Below are positions 17,613 to 24,883 of a stretch of 32,306 nucleotides of DNA, piece by piece. Both the position numbers and the translations under genes were made by a program. The stretch is from the NCBI GenBank assembly GCA_030431615.1, contig JAUIID010000034.1, positions 1 to 32,306 on the forward strand, read 5' to 3'. The stretch is from Alphaproteobacteria bacterium. GTDB lineage: Bacteria; Pseudomonadota; Alphaproteobacteria; Geminicoccales; Geminicoccaceae. Position 1 is the stretch's first letter; the number at the start of each line of letters is the position of its first letter. The notes below the pieces were generated by a model, which saw only the letters and a program-made list of their open reading frames with translations, did not search any database and was not told the DNA's origin.

Positions 17613-17660
17613 TATCGCTTACAGTGATCTCAGGTTTCGAATGGTCAAGGAAGGCCACTC

Positions 17661-17909
17661 ATGGCAACATTGCTCGTACGTCAGCTGGAGCAGGGCCTAA
17701 AGGAACGCCTGCGGGTGCGTGCAGCCTCGCATGGCCGTTCGATGGAGGCGGAAGCGCGAGCGATCCTGAAGGCGGCGCTCGATCAGGCGGAGCAGCAGAC
17801 CGGCGCTGACCTGTTTGCCGACATACGGCGACGTTTCGCGCCGCTCGGCGGCGTCGAGCTGGAGCTGCCGCCCCGGGAGCCCGGTCGGGAGCCGCCGGTC
17901 TTCGAATGA
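17661..17909 (+). CDS. FitA/VapB-like ribbon-helix-helix antitoxin
   Basis: Antitoxin of a type II toxin-antitoxin pair, 82 residues. The N-terminal 40 residues are a ribbon-helix-helix DNA-binding domain (ATLLVRQLEQGLKERLRVRAASHGRSMEAEAR), as in FitA-like proteins; residues about 41-82 are the acidic and proline-rich tail that wraps the toxin. An excellent ribosome-binding site AAGGAAGG (17647-17654) lies 6 bases before the ATG. The stop overlaps the toxin start as ATGA, which is usual for co-produced antitoxin and toxin. The palindrome upstream suggests autoregulation together with the toxin. Confidence 0.88.
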   Translation: MATLLVRQLEQGLKERLRVRAASHGRSMEAEARAILKAALDQAEQQTGADLFADIRRRFAPLGGVELELPPREPGREPPVFE

Positions 17910-18325
17910 TCATCCTCGACACCAACGTCCTCTCGGAGCTGATGCGGCCCGAGCCGACGGCCCAGGTGGTCGAGTGGTTGTCCGGCCAGCCACGGGCTTC
18001 GCTTCATGTGACGAGCCTGTCCTGTGCCGAGATTCTCTTCGGTCTCGCCCTCATGCCCGAGAGCAAAAGGCGGGCCGCGTTGAGTGCGCAGGCAACCGGT
18101 CTCTTCGACGAAGACTTCGCCGGACGTGTGCTGAGCTTCGATGCCGGTGCTGCTGCGGCCTATGCCGTCATCGCTGCCCGGCGCCAGCATTCCGGCAACC
18201 GGATCGGGCCGATAGACGGAATGATCGCCGCGATTGCCCGGACGTATGGCGCATCGCTCGCGACACGCGACCGGGATTTCTCGGGCTGTGGGATCACCGT
18301 CATCAACCCCTGGCTCGAGACCTGA
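17906..18325 (+). CDS. vapC: PIN-domain toxin, FitB/VapC family
   Basis: PIN-domain ribonuclease toxin of 139 residues, metal-dependent, expected to cut RNA and stop growth when the antitoxin is lost. The four acidic positions are visible: D5 (ILDTNVLSEL), E42 (SCAEILFGL), D104 (GPIDGMIAAIA) and D122/D124 (LATRDRDFSGCGI). The sequence NVLSELMRPEP and the C-terminal ITVINPW are typical of the FitB branch. All catalytic residues are present, so the toxin is probably active. Such modules are often mobile; here it sits between the RND pump and the sulfotransferase region, with an inverted-repeat terminator after it. Confidence 0.92.
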   Translation: MIILDTNVLSELMRPEPTAQVVEWLSGQPRASLHVTSLSCAEILFGLALMPESKRRAALSAQATGLFDEDFAGRVLSFDAGAAAAYAVIAARRQHSGNRIGPIDGMIAAIARTYGASLATRDRDFSGCGITVINPWLET

Positions 18326-18373
18326 GGGCAAATCCCGCCCGCAAAGCGTCCCGCCTGAAAGACGGAAGGGGCC

Positions 18374-18394
18374 CGGGGGAACTCAGTTCCCCCG
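18374..18394. terminator. Bidirectional terminator candidate between convergent genes
   Basis: Perfect 9-bp stem CGGGGGAAC/GTTCCCCCG with a TCA loop, in the 98-bp gap between the toxin gene (+) and the glycosyltransferase gene (-). It could end transcription from both sides. Pyrimidine-rich sequence follows on both strands, though no pure T run. Confidence 0.55.
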
Positions 18395-18423
18395 TCGCCT
18401 TCCTTGCTTTCGGCGTCGCCGGC

Positions 18424-19401
18424 TCAGGCGGCTGCGCGCTCCGGCGCCCTGAGGCCCTGCGGAAACCAGCTCTTCAGGTCCGGCACCCTGGCCACGACCT
18501 CGAGCGCGTCGTGGCGAATGTGGTTCTTCGCCATTTCCTCGCGCAGCAGCGCCTCGTCGAAGACGCCGGTCTCGAGGCACTCCTTGACCAGGCCGAAGAA
18601 GAAGTTCTCCTGGTTCGGGTCGGGGTGCTTCACGTAGGCGCCGCCGTAATCGTGGTAGCCGAAGAGCAGCTGGCGGCCGCGGCGCAGCCAGCCCTTGGGC
18701 GGGAACCAGCGGAACTTGTCGGCCATGACGAAGTCCTGCGGCAGCCCGGTCTTCCACGGCTGCGTCTGTCGCTTGGTGTTGTGCAGGAGCTTGGTCTCGG
18801 CGGTCAGCCGGTCGAAATCGTTCCACTCGTTCTCGAAAAAGCCGATCGTCTCCTCCGGCTCGAGCTTGAGGGCGATCCACTTGGCGTAGTCGCGCTCTTT
18901 GGTGAAGAGCTCGCCGAAATCCTTCTCCAGCTGCCAGTGGGTCAGCCTGGTGCAGTCCATCAGCATGACGCTGGTGGCGAGGTCGCCGACCTTGCCGTCT
19001 CGGCGGAGCGGGCGCGGCCGGCACATCAGCGCCTTGCCCTGCATGTCACGGGTCAGAAGCTCGAGGACGTCGCCGACAGCGAAGACATCGGGGTCGATCA
19101 GCAACGCCCGGTTGCGATAGCCCATCACCTCCGGCGGGGCGAAGCGGAGCGGTGTGAATGACTGCAGGTCGTCATTGTGCCAGGGCACCTCGCGGCCACC
19201 CCGGAGATAGGGCTGGCCCTCGCGGCCCAGCAGCGCCGGAAAGTCCTTCGTGTGCAGGTAGCGGACATCGAACGCCTCCGGGTCGGCGGCGTTGCGCTTG
19301 AGCGAGTAGGCCGATACCAAGGCCCCCACCCACTGGCGATGGTTGGTGTGGATGAAGACGGTGGGCTTGGTCGCTTCCGACGCGGCGCTGGGCGTGGTCA
19401 A
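18424..19401 (-). CDS. GT8-like glycosyltransferase
   Basis: Putative nucleotide-sugar-dependent glycosyltransferase of 325 residues, cytoplasmic. Starts with FIHTNHRQWVGALVSAYSLKRN, as in glycogenin/GT8-fold enzymes. It has a DxD metal/nucleotide-sugar motif D103-P-D105 after a hydrophobic strand (ALLIDPDVF), the strand SVMLMDCTRL at 144-153, and HNTKRQTQPWK at 207-217 resembling the GT8 HxxGxxKPW signature. Donor and acceptor are unknown. The start is a TTG at 19401 with GGGGA upstream; no better codon is seen. It is divergent from sulfotransferase 1 with a 117-bp gap, hinting that the two modify the same product. A relic of its 5' end lies at 21490-21540. Confidence 0.65.
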   Translation of the reverse strand: MTTPSAASEATKPTVFIHTNHRQWVGALVSAYSLKRNAADPEAFDVRYLHTKDFPALLGREGQPYLRGGREVPWHNDDLQSFTPLRFAPPEVMGYRNRALLIDPDVFAVGDVLELLTRDMQGKALMCRPRPLRRDGKVGDLATSVMLMDCTRLTHWQLEKDFGELFTKERDYAKWIALKLEPEETIGFFENEWNDFDRLTAETKLLHNTKRQTQPWKTGLPQDFVMADKFRWFPPKGWLRRGRQLLFGYHDYGGAYVKHPDPNQENFFFGLVKECLETGVFDEALLREEMAKNHIRHDALEVVARVPDLKSWFPQGLRAPERAAA

Positions 19402-19518
19402 GGGTCGTCCCCGCTACTGGTCTTGCCCGGCTTGGCATGGCCCGGGCGATGATCGCCGATAGCAGACAAGGCACCCGGGCGGCAAGCGACACCCCGGCGC
19501 AGGAATGATGGGCGAGTG

Positions 19519-20367
19519 ATGCTGGAGGCTTTGCGCGGCTGGTGGCTGGACCGCAAGGATGCTCGCCTGGTGGCCGAGCGGGTGGCGCGCTTTGCGGCGG
19601 CGGAGGTGCTCTTCGTCTCCTTCACCAAGAGCGGGCGAACCTGGCTTCGGGTCCTCCTCTCGAACGTCTACGCCCGCCGCTTCGACCTCTCGGATCGCGA
19701 GCTGCTCAACGGCGACAATCTGCACCGCCTCGATCCACGTGTACCGCGGGTCCACTTCGCCCCCGACACCTGTCTGCCCTATCCGGAGCTCGGGCCGCCT
19801 CAGGTTCGGGCCAGCCCGGCGCAGAAGGTGGTCTTCCTTGTGCGCGATCCGCGCGACATTGCCGTCTCGCTCTACTTCCATGTCCTGCACCGTGCCGGCG
19901 AGCGCGAGCTCAGGCGCAAGAAGATCCCGCTGGCCGCCCGCGACACCGATCTCGACAGCTTCGTCCTCGACGAAAGCCACGGCGCGCCCAGGGTCATCCG
20001 CTACCTGAATCGCTGGGTGGCGGACGCGGCGACCCTGCCGGCGAGCCTGCGCATACGCTACGAGGACCTGCGTGCCGACACCCGGGGCGAGCTCGGCCGC
20101 CTCGTCCGCTTCGTCGACCTCGATGCCACGCCGGAGATGCTGGACGAGGCGGTCGCCTTCGCCGCCTTCAGGAACATGCAGGAGAAGGAGCGCGAGGGCT
20201 ATTTCAACTCGGACCGGCTGGGGCGGGCCAATCCTGATGATGTCGCGACCGGCAAGGTCCGCGAGGGCCGGGTCGGCGGCTATCGCGAGAGCCTCCGGCC
20301 AGCGACCGTGGAAGCGCTCGACCGGCTGGTCGAGACGCGCCTCGATCCGACCTACGGCTACCGCTGA
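19519..20367 (+). CDS. Sulfotransferase 1 (PAPS-dependent)
   Basis: Sulfotransferase-family protein of 282 residues that would move sulfate from PAPS to a hydroxyl group of a glycan or small molecule. The 5'-phosphosulfate loop is TKSGRTWL at 36-43; the 3'-phosphate-binding region is FLVRDPRDIAVSLYFH with R109 and S117. It is a close paralog of sulfotransferase 3: lengths are equal, motifs fall at identical residue numbers, and long stretches match (RAGERELRRKKIP, KEREGYFNSDRLG, GRVGGYR). The ATG at 19519 is chosen over the preceding GTG because the length then equals the paralog. The last 10 bp overlap the convergent sulfotransferase 2 gene. The acceptor is unknown. Confidence 0.85.
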   Translation: MLEALRGWWLDRKDARLVAERVARFAAAEVLFVSFTKSGRTWLRVLLSNVYARRFDLSDRELLNGDNLHRLDPRVPRVHFAPDTCLPYPELGPPQVRASPAQKVVFLVRDPRDIAVSLYFHVLHRAGERELRRKKIPLAARDTDLDSFVLDESHGAPRVIRYLNRWVADAATLPASLRIRYEDLRADTRGELGRLVRFVDLDATPEMLDEAVAFAAFRNMQEKEREGYFNSDRLGRANPDDVATGKVREGRVGGYRESLRPATVEALDRLVETRLDPTYGYR

Positions 20368-21320
20368 ACCTCGGCTGCCGGGCCGCCTGGCAGGCTGTAG
20401 CCCCAGTGTGCGAGATCAAGACCGCGACGCCGTGCCAGCTCGGCATTGTCCGCAGCCACGAGGTCATGGATATGCGTGCGGACCGCGTCCGGCATCACGA
20501 TCCGTGCCCGCGCCCCGCCCTTGAGCGTGAGCTTGCGTGACCAGTTGCGGACGAAGCGGCGCGGCAGGACGTGGCTGGCATGCCGCCAGAAGGCGAGATA
20601 GCGATTCGACATGGCCGAGTTCTCGCGCTTGCCCGCGACCATCGCCGCGAACCCGTCGGCATCCATGTCGAGGTAGGCGGATAGCCGTCGCAGGAAGGTG
20701 TTCGGCTCGCGAATGAACTCCTCGAAGGTCAGGACGCTGACCCGTTCCGGCCCGAACAGCGCCTCGTAGCGCCGGATCATGCGGTCGAAGCACAAATCGT
20801 CGAGGATCGAGTTCCAGGGCTCGCGCGCCTCCATCCAGTACCATTCGTCGAAGGGGATGTAGGCCTTGCGCTTGATGCGCACGCGCAGCTTGGTCAGGTA
20901 CCAGGAGGTGACCAGATCTTCCTGCCGGCGGATGGTGAAGAGGACGCGGGCATTGGGAAAGAGTGCTGCCAGGCGATCGGCGACGAGGCCCTTGTCCTTC
21001 GATTCATGCAGCGCGAAGTTCTCGTAGGAGATGAGCGGTCGGGCATCGGCCGCGGTGCCGGCGAGGCTGCCGGCAAGCACTTCCTGCAGCCGCTCGGTCT
21101 CGAAATGGGTCGAGTCCGCCTGGCAGATATGGCGGATCGCCCATTCGAGCTGCGGGGTCGGCGAGGGCAGGCCGAGATAGTGGATCTTAGGGTGGTGGCT
21201 GAAGACGTGGCGCTGCAGCGTCGAGGTCGCGGTCTTGACCATGCCCGGATGCAGCCAGACCGCCGCATCCGTGACCGGCCGCAGGGCACTCGGTCGAAGC
21301 GGGAGCGGGGCGCCGGTCAC
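20358..21320 (-). CDS. Sulfotransferase 2 with atypical PAPS loop
   Basis: Sulfotransferase-like protein of about 320 residues, related to sulfotransferase 4 rather than 1 and 3. The N-terminal strand and loop read VWLHPGMVKTATSTLQ (residues 21-36), aligning with HIGYPKTGSTWLQ of sulfotransferase 4; the usual P and G of PKTGST are V and A here. The 3'-phosphate segment is VLFTIRRQEDLVTSWY. A conserved ERVSVLTFEEFIREP segment follows. The start is uncertain: the frame is open far upstream, and GTG 21320 is the nearest plausible start before the homology, with AAGGGGGG upstream. The altered loop could reduce PAPS binding or change specificity. Confidence 0.72.
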   Translation of the reverse strand: MTGAPLPLRPSALRPVTDAAVWLHPGMVKTATSTLQRHVFSHHPKIHYLGLPSPTPQLEWAIRHICQADSTHFETERLQEVLAGSLAGTAADARPLISYENFALHESKDKGLVADRLAALFPNARVLFTIRRQEDLVTSWYLTKLRVRIKRKAYIPFDEWYWMEAREPWNSILDDLCFDRMIRRYEALFGPERVSVLTFEEFIREPNTFLRRLSAYLDMDADGFAAMVAGKRENSAMSNRYLAFWRHASHVLPRRFVRNWSRKLTLKGGARARIVMPDAVRTHIHDLVAADNAELARRRGLDLAHWGYSLPGGPAAEVQR

Positions 21321-21642
21321 CCTGCCGCCCCCCTTCGGCAAGGCACGGGCGCAGCATCCGGTCCATGCACCCGAGGCGGTTTCACCCGGTCGCTGTGGGA
21401 GTCCACTCAGCCTTCCCTCGGTCACGCGGGTCGAATTCGGGAGACATGCCGGGCCCACGCGACGGTGTCCTCGAATTGACCCGACTCGCCGTTGCGCTTC
21501 GGCAAGGAGGGCGATACCAACACTCGCACTCACTGGCAATGACCGGCATGAAACGGCCCGGTCGGTGCCCGGCGGTTGGGGCCGGGGGCAAGGCCCCTCT
21601 TCGCCTTTCAGTCGCACAGTCTCGTGCGGGAGAATCCCCCAG
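21321..21642. other. 322-bp divergent gene-free gap with relic and hairpin
   Basis: Lies between the divergent sulfotransferase 2 and methyltransferase genes. No plausible gene is seen. It contains the glycosyltransferase relic at 21490-21540 and, 46 bp before the methyltransferase ATG, an imperfectly loaded hairpin GGGGCC (21578-21583)/GGCCCC (21592-21597) with an 8-nt loop followed by TCTTCGCCTTTC. The hairpin may be a terminator or attenuator. Confidence 0.5.
21490..21540 (-). pseudogene. Degraded fragment of the GT8-like glycosyltransferase gene
   Basis: This stretch matches bases 19290-19340 of the intact glycosyltransferase gene (its codons about 21-37) at 40 of 51 positions with no gap, on the same strand. 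The shared blocks include GTTGCGCTT, CGATACCAA and CACTGGC. In the matching frame it contains a TGA stop, and similarity fades on both sides, so it is a remnant and not a gene. It suggests that a block including the glycosyltransferase was duplicated and one copy decayed. Confidence 0.6.
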
Positions 21643-22572
21643 ATGCAGCTCACTCCGGCAGCCGCAAGCCCACTCGCGGCCGATGATGCATGGGTGTGGC
21701 GGCTCTTCGAGCCATTCACCGATCGGGGCGTCGACCCCGCCGCCTGGCTGCGCGAGGCCAGGCGGCGCAAGTTCATGCTGGTCAAGCGGTATCTGCGCCG
21801 CAAGCTGCTCGGTCGGCTGACCGGTGACGAGCGCAACGAGCGGACGGTCCTGAACGAGTACGAGAGATCCTGGTCGGGCACCACGTATGATCGCTACAGC
21901 CTCGACCGGTTTCCCAGGAACGATTTCATTCCCTGGGTCTGGCGGGACCGACGCTTCTTCGCCACCGATGTCGGCGGCACCCGCATTCGCCAGCTCCTGC
22001 TGGTCCGCGCCATCGAGCTGGCGAAGCCCCGCTCCGTCCTCGAGATCGGCTGCGGCAACGGCATCAACCTAATCCTCCTGGCCTGCCGCTTCCCGGAGGT
22101 CGCCTTCACCGGGCTCGAGCTGACCGAGGCCGGCCAGCGCGCGGCCAGACGCTTTCAGGATCACCACGCGACCCTGCCGGACTTCCTCCGCGACTTCGCA
22201 CCGGAGCCTCTGCCGGACCCCACGGGCTTCAAGCGCATCCGCTTCGAGCGCGGCTCTGCCGCCGAATTGCCCTTCGCCAATGGCAGCTTCGATTTCGTCC
22301 AGTCGGTGCTGGCGCTCGAGCAGATGGAGCAGATCCGCACGAAGGCGCTGTCCGAGATGGCTCGCGTCACCGCCCGCCACAGCTTCAACATCGAGCCCTT
22401 CCGCGACGTCAACATCGGCTGGTCGCGGCTGTACGTGGAGCGGCGCGACTATTTTCGGGGCAGCATCGACGAACTCGGCGGCTACGGTCTCGCACCCCAA
22501 TGGGCCGTCGCCGACTTCCCCCAGGAGCTCTTCCTCAGGGCAGCCGCGGTCCTCTCGAAGAAGAACGGCTGA
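21643..22572 (+). CDS. SAM-dependent class I methyltransferase
   Basis: Predicted S-adenosylmethionine methyltransferase of 309 residues. Motif I is SVLEIGCGNG at 131-140; the following acidic residue is in FTGLELTEAG; the post-II segment GSFDFVQSVLALEQM and the RVTARHSFNIEPF strand fit the Rossmann methyltransferase fold. Residues 1-110 form an extra basic N-terminal domain (AWLREARRRKFMLVKRYLRRKLLGRL) of unknown role. The ATG at 21643 has GGGAGAA upstream. The stop is only 12 bp before the sulfotransferase 3 start, so the two are probably co-transcribed and may decorate the same molecule with methyl and sulfate groups. The substrate is unknown. Confidence 0.85.
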   Translation: MQLTPAAASPLAADDAWVWRLFEPFTDRGVDPAAWLREARRRKFMLVKRYLRRKLLGRLTGDERNERTVLNEYERSWSGTTYDRYSLDRFPRNDFIPWVWRDRRFFATDVGGTRIRQLLLVRAIELAKPRSVLEIGCGNGINLILLACRFPEVAFTGLELTEAGQRAARRFQDHHATLPDFLRDFAPEPLPDPTGFKRIRFERGSAAELPFANGSFDFVQSVLALEQMEQIRTKALSEMARVTARHSFNIEPFRDVNIGWSRLYVERRDYFRGSIDELGGYGLAPQWAVADFPQELFLRAAAVLSKKNG

Positions 22573-22584
22573 GCCGGCCGGCCG

Positions 22585-23433
22585 ATGCGGGCGCTGTTGC
22601 GCGACTGGTGGCTGACCTTCCGGGACCGCGGGCTGACCGCCGAGCGGGTCAGGAGCTTCGCCGCCGCCGACGTGCTCGTGGTCTCCTACACCAAGAGCGG
22701 CCGCACCTGGCTGCGCGTGCTGCTCTCGAACTACTACAGCCGGCGCTTCGGCTTCTCCGACAAGGAGCTGATCGACGGTGACAATCTTCACCGTCAACAG
22801 GCTGAAATTCCAAGGATCTTCTTCGCGCCCGATACGCGGTTCCCCTACCCGGAGCTGGGCGCGCCCAAGGTCCATGCCGCACCGCACCAGAAGATCGTCT
22901 TCCTGGTGCGCGACCCGCGCGACGTTGCCGTCTCGCTCTATTTCCACGTCAGGAACCGGGCCGGCGAGCGGGAACTGCGCCGCAAGAAGATCCCGCAATC
23001 CGCCCGCGAACTCGATATCGACAGCTTCGTGCTCGATCCCTCGTTCGGCGCCGTCCGGATGATCGGCTACCTCAATCGCTGGGCCGAGGAGCGGCACACG
23101 CTCCGCCAGGCCCGTCTCCTGCGCTACGAGGACCTGCGCGCCGACACCGAGGCCGCCTTCACCGACCTCCTCGCCTTCATCGGCGAGACCGTCGATCCCG
23201 TCCAGGTCGCCGAGACCGTCCGTTTCGCCTCCTTCCAGAGCCTGCAGCAGAAGGAGCGCGAGGGATACTTCAACTCCGACCGCCTCGGCCAGAGGCGCGC
23301 CGGCGACGTCGAGACCGCGAAGGTGCGCAAGGGCCGCGTCGGCGGCTATCGCGCCGCGCTCAGGCCGGAGACAGCCGAACGGCTGGACCGGCTGGTCAGG
23401 GAGCGCCTCGATCCCGGCTTCGGCTACCACTGA
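22585..23433 (+). CDS. Sulfotransferase 3 (PAPS-dependent), paralog of sulfotransferase 1
   Basis: Sulfotransferase of 282 residues. PAPS loop TKSGRTWL is at 36-43 and FLVRDPRDVAVSLYFH begins near 106 with R109, the same numbering as sulfotransferase 1, with well over half of all residues shared. The C-terminal KEREGYFNSDRLG, GRVGGYR and DPGFGYH are shared as well. Both paralogs keep all recognisable cofactor motifs, so both may be active on different positions or acceptors. It follows the methyltransferase gene by 12 bp. The region after its stop holds the leader of the guanidinium exporter, which is likely transcribed separately or by read-through. Confidence 0.87.
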   Translation: MRALLRDWWLTFRDRGLTAERVRSFAAADVLVVSYTKSGRTWLRVLLSNYYSRRFGFSDKELIDGDNLHRQQAEIPRIFFAPDTRFPYPELGAPKVHAAPHQKIVFLVRDPRDVAVSLYFHVRNRAGERELRRKKIPQSARELDIDSFVLDPSFGAVRMIGYLNRWAEERHTLRQARLLRYEDLRADTEAAFTDLLAFIGETVDPVQVAETVRFASFQSLQQKEREGYFNSDRLGQRRAGDVETAKVRKGRVGGYRAALRPETAERLDRLVRERLDPGFGYH

Positions 23434-23484
23434 GCGCCACCCGGCCGCCGCTTGACCCGCCGGCTCCAGGCACCCAGATAGGGC

Positions 23485-23536
23485 GGGCGAGGCCACGACC
23501 TCCCCCATCATGGGCAGCAAATCCGGGACGGCCCGG
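23485..23536 (+). promoter_or_regulatory. Guanidine-II (mini-ykkC) riboswitch candidate
   Basis: Two hairpins stand just before the exporter gene. The second is a textbook element: stem CCGGG/CCCGG (23523-23527, 23532-23536) closing the tetraloop ACGG. The first pairs GGG-c-GAGG with CCTC-c-CCC (23485-23492, 23499-23506) around CCACGA, which contains ACGA but in a six-base loop with one C-C mismatch in the stem. Guanidine-II RNAs consist of two hairpins with ACGR loops. CCTCC at 23499-23503, in the first hairpin's 3' arm, is complementary to the ribosome-binding site GGAGG at 23544-23548, so guanidinium binding could free the site. The gene controlled is exactly the expected type. Confidence 0.72.
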
Positions 23537-23558
23537 TCCTTCAGGAGGAGGGCCGCTC

Positions 23559-23879
23559 GTGCCCTGGATCATGTTGTTCATCGCCGGCCTGCTCGAGGTC
23601 GTCTGGGCCTACTTCATGAAGCAGTCGGAAGGCTTCAGCCGGCTCGGGCCCACCATCATCACCCTCGTCGCCATGCTCGGCAGCTTCGGCCTTCTGGCGC
23701 TCGCCATGCGCGCCCTGCCGCTCGGCACCGCCTACATGATCTGGACCGGCATCGGTGCCGTCGGCGCATTCATCGTAGGCATCATCGTCCTGGGCGAGCA
23801 GGTGACAGTGATGCGCCTCATCGCCGCCGCGATGATCACCGGCGGCCTCGTGCTCATGAAGCTGGCCTCGGACGCCTGA
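23559..23879 (+). CDS. gdx: Guanidinium exporter, small multidrug resistance family (Gdx/SugE)
   Basis: Inner-membrane, proton-coupled guanidinium exporter of 106 residues with four helices, working as a dual-topology dimer. The Gdx branch signature is clear: MPWIMLFIAGLLEVVWA with the essential E13 and W16, GFSRL, LPLGTAYMIWTGIGAVGAF, and LGEQVTVMRL, all close to the E. coli SugE pattern rather than EmrE. Start is GTG with a strong AGGAGG site (23543-23548) 10 bases upstream. The leader carries a guanidine-II riboswitch candidate, supporting the substrate. It has no obvious tie to the surrounding sulfotransferase genes and is convergent with the secreted-protein gene. Confidence 0.93.
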   Translation: MPWIMLFIAGLLEVVWAYFMKQSEGFSRLGPTIITLVAMLGSFGLLALAMRALPLGTAYMIWTGIGAVGAFIVGIIVLGEQVTVMRLIAAAMITGGLVLMKLASDA

Positions 23880-23900
23880 GAGAGACGAGTTCCCGGACTG

Positions 23901-24827
23901 CTACCGGGGCAGCAGTTCGGCGTAGTAGGGAACGAGCCTTTCCGAGATCGCGAGCACTTCCGGCACATCCTTGCGCAGGGCGATCCGGCCACCTTCGAAG
24001 ACCTCCCAGCTTGCCGAGGCGTGGCTAACCGGTCCATGGGCATCGACGAGGGCCCGCCGGATCCGCTCCTCTTCCGGTTTCGCGGTCAGGATCCAGACCA
24101 GTTCCAGCACACCGTCACCGAATACCGCCTCCAGCTTGCGCGGGCCGCCGGCGAAATCGATGCCGAGACAGTCGATCTGCGTTTGCGTCTCTGGTTCATG
24201 CGGCAGCCAGATATCCTCGATCTCCCGGATCGCCATCGTCGGGCAGGCCGCCGCGAAGAGTGGCGTCGAGCTCTCCAGGTCCGCGCCGAACGCGATGAAG
24301 CTCGGCAGCGCCGCGGAGGAGGCGGCGCTCGGCGGCGTATCGGTCGACCGGTACGGAAACGGGGTGGGCCAGAGGAACAGATGCGGATGCAGGGCCTCCT
24401 CGCTCAGCAGCCAGACAGTGTCGCTCGCGGGATCGGCAATGAGCTGTCCGTCGTCGAACACGAGCCAGCTCAGGTAAGGTGAGGAATCGGTGCGCTCGCC
24501 AAGCAGGGTCCGCAAGGCACCACCCTGCGCCTCGATCATCTTCAGCCTGTCGTCGGCGAGCACGAAAACGGCGGACGCCAGCTCCTCTTCTGCCAGTCGC
24601 AGACCGACGCAGACCGCATGCTGTTCGGTGTGCCGCGCCAGCGGGAAGCGGACCTGCGCCGCCCTCCTGATGTGCAGGTCGCGGCAAACCTCCTGCAACT
24701 TCGCGACCACCAGCGAGCCTGGGTCATCCCACGCCAGGCCGGCAATGACGCTACGGTCGTTTGCCGCCTTGCCGGGCCCGCTCAAGGCACCGATCAGCAA
24801 CACGACAAGAAGGGTCGACCTGCCCAT
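23901..24827 (-). CDS. Secreted protein of unknown function
   Basis: I do not recognise this family. The 308-residue product starts with a clear signal peptide (MGRSTLLVVLLIGALSGPGKA, likely cleaved near residue 21) and should be periplasmic or secreted. The rest is soluble and mixed acidic, with four cysteines (about 48, 73, 195, 220) that could form disulphides, a proline/serine-rich stretch near 153-172 (LWPTPFPYRSTDTPPS), and an EELVWILTAKPEEERIRRAL-like helical end. ATG at 24827 is preferred because only it gives a signal peptide; the ribosome-binding site is weak. It follows the dioxygenase gene by 56 bp on the same strand and converges with gdx. Confidence 0.6.
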   Translation of the reverse strand: MGRSTLLVVLLIGALSGPGKAANDRSVIAGLAWDDPGSLVVAKLQEVCRDLHIRRAAQVRFPLARHTEQHAVCVGLRLAEEELASAVFVLADDRLKMIEAQGGALRTLLGERTDSSPYLSWLVFDDGQLIADPASDTVWLLSEEALHPHLFLWPTPFPYRSTDTPPSAASSAALPSFIAFGADLESSTPLFAAACPTMAIREIEDIWLPHEPETQTQIDCLGIDFAGGPRKLEAVFGDGVLELVWILTAKPEEERIRRALVDAHGPVSHASASWEVFEGGRIALRKDVPEVLAISERLVPYYAELLPR

Positions 24828-24883
24828 CACGATCTGCCGAGTGCCCGCCCGCCGCCTCCGGACAGGCCGTCGACCGCCACTCC

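Noticed and set aside
23892-23908. CCCGG/CCGGG hairpin between gdx and the secreted gene as a terminator
   Set aside because: Only 5 bp, runs into the coding end of the secreted-protein gene, no T tract.
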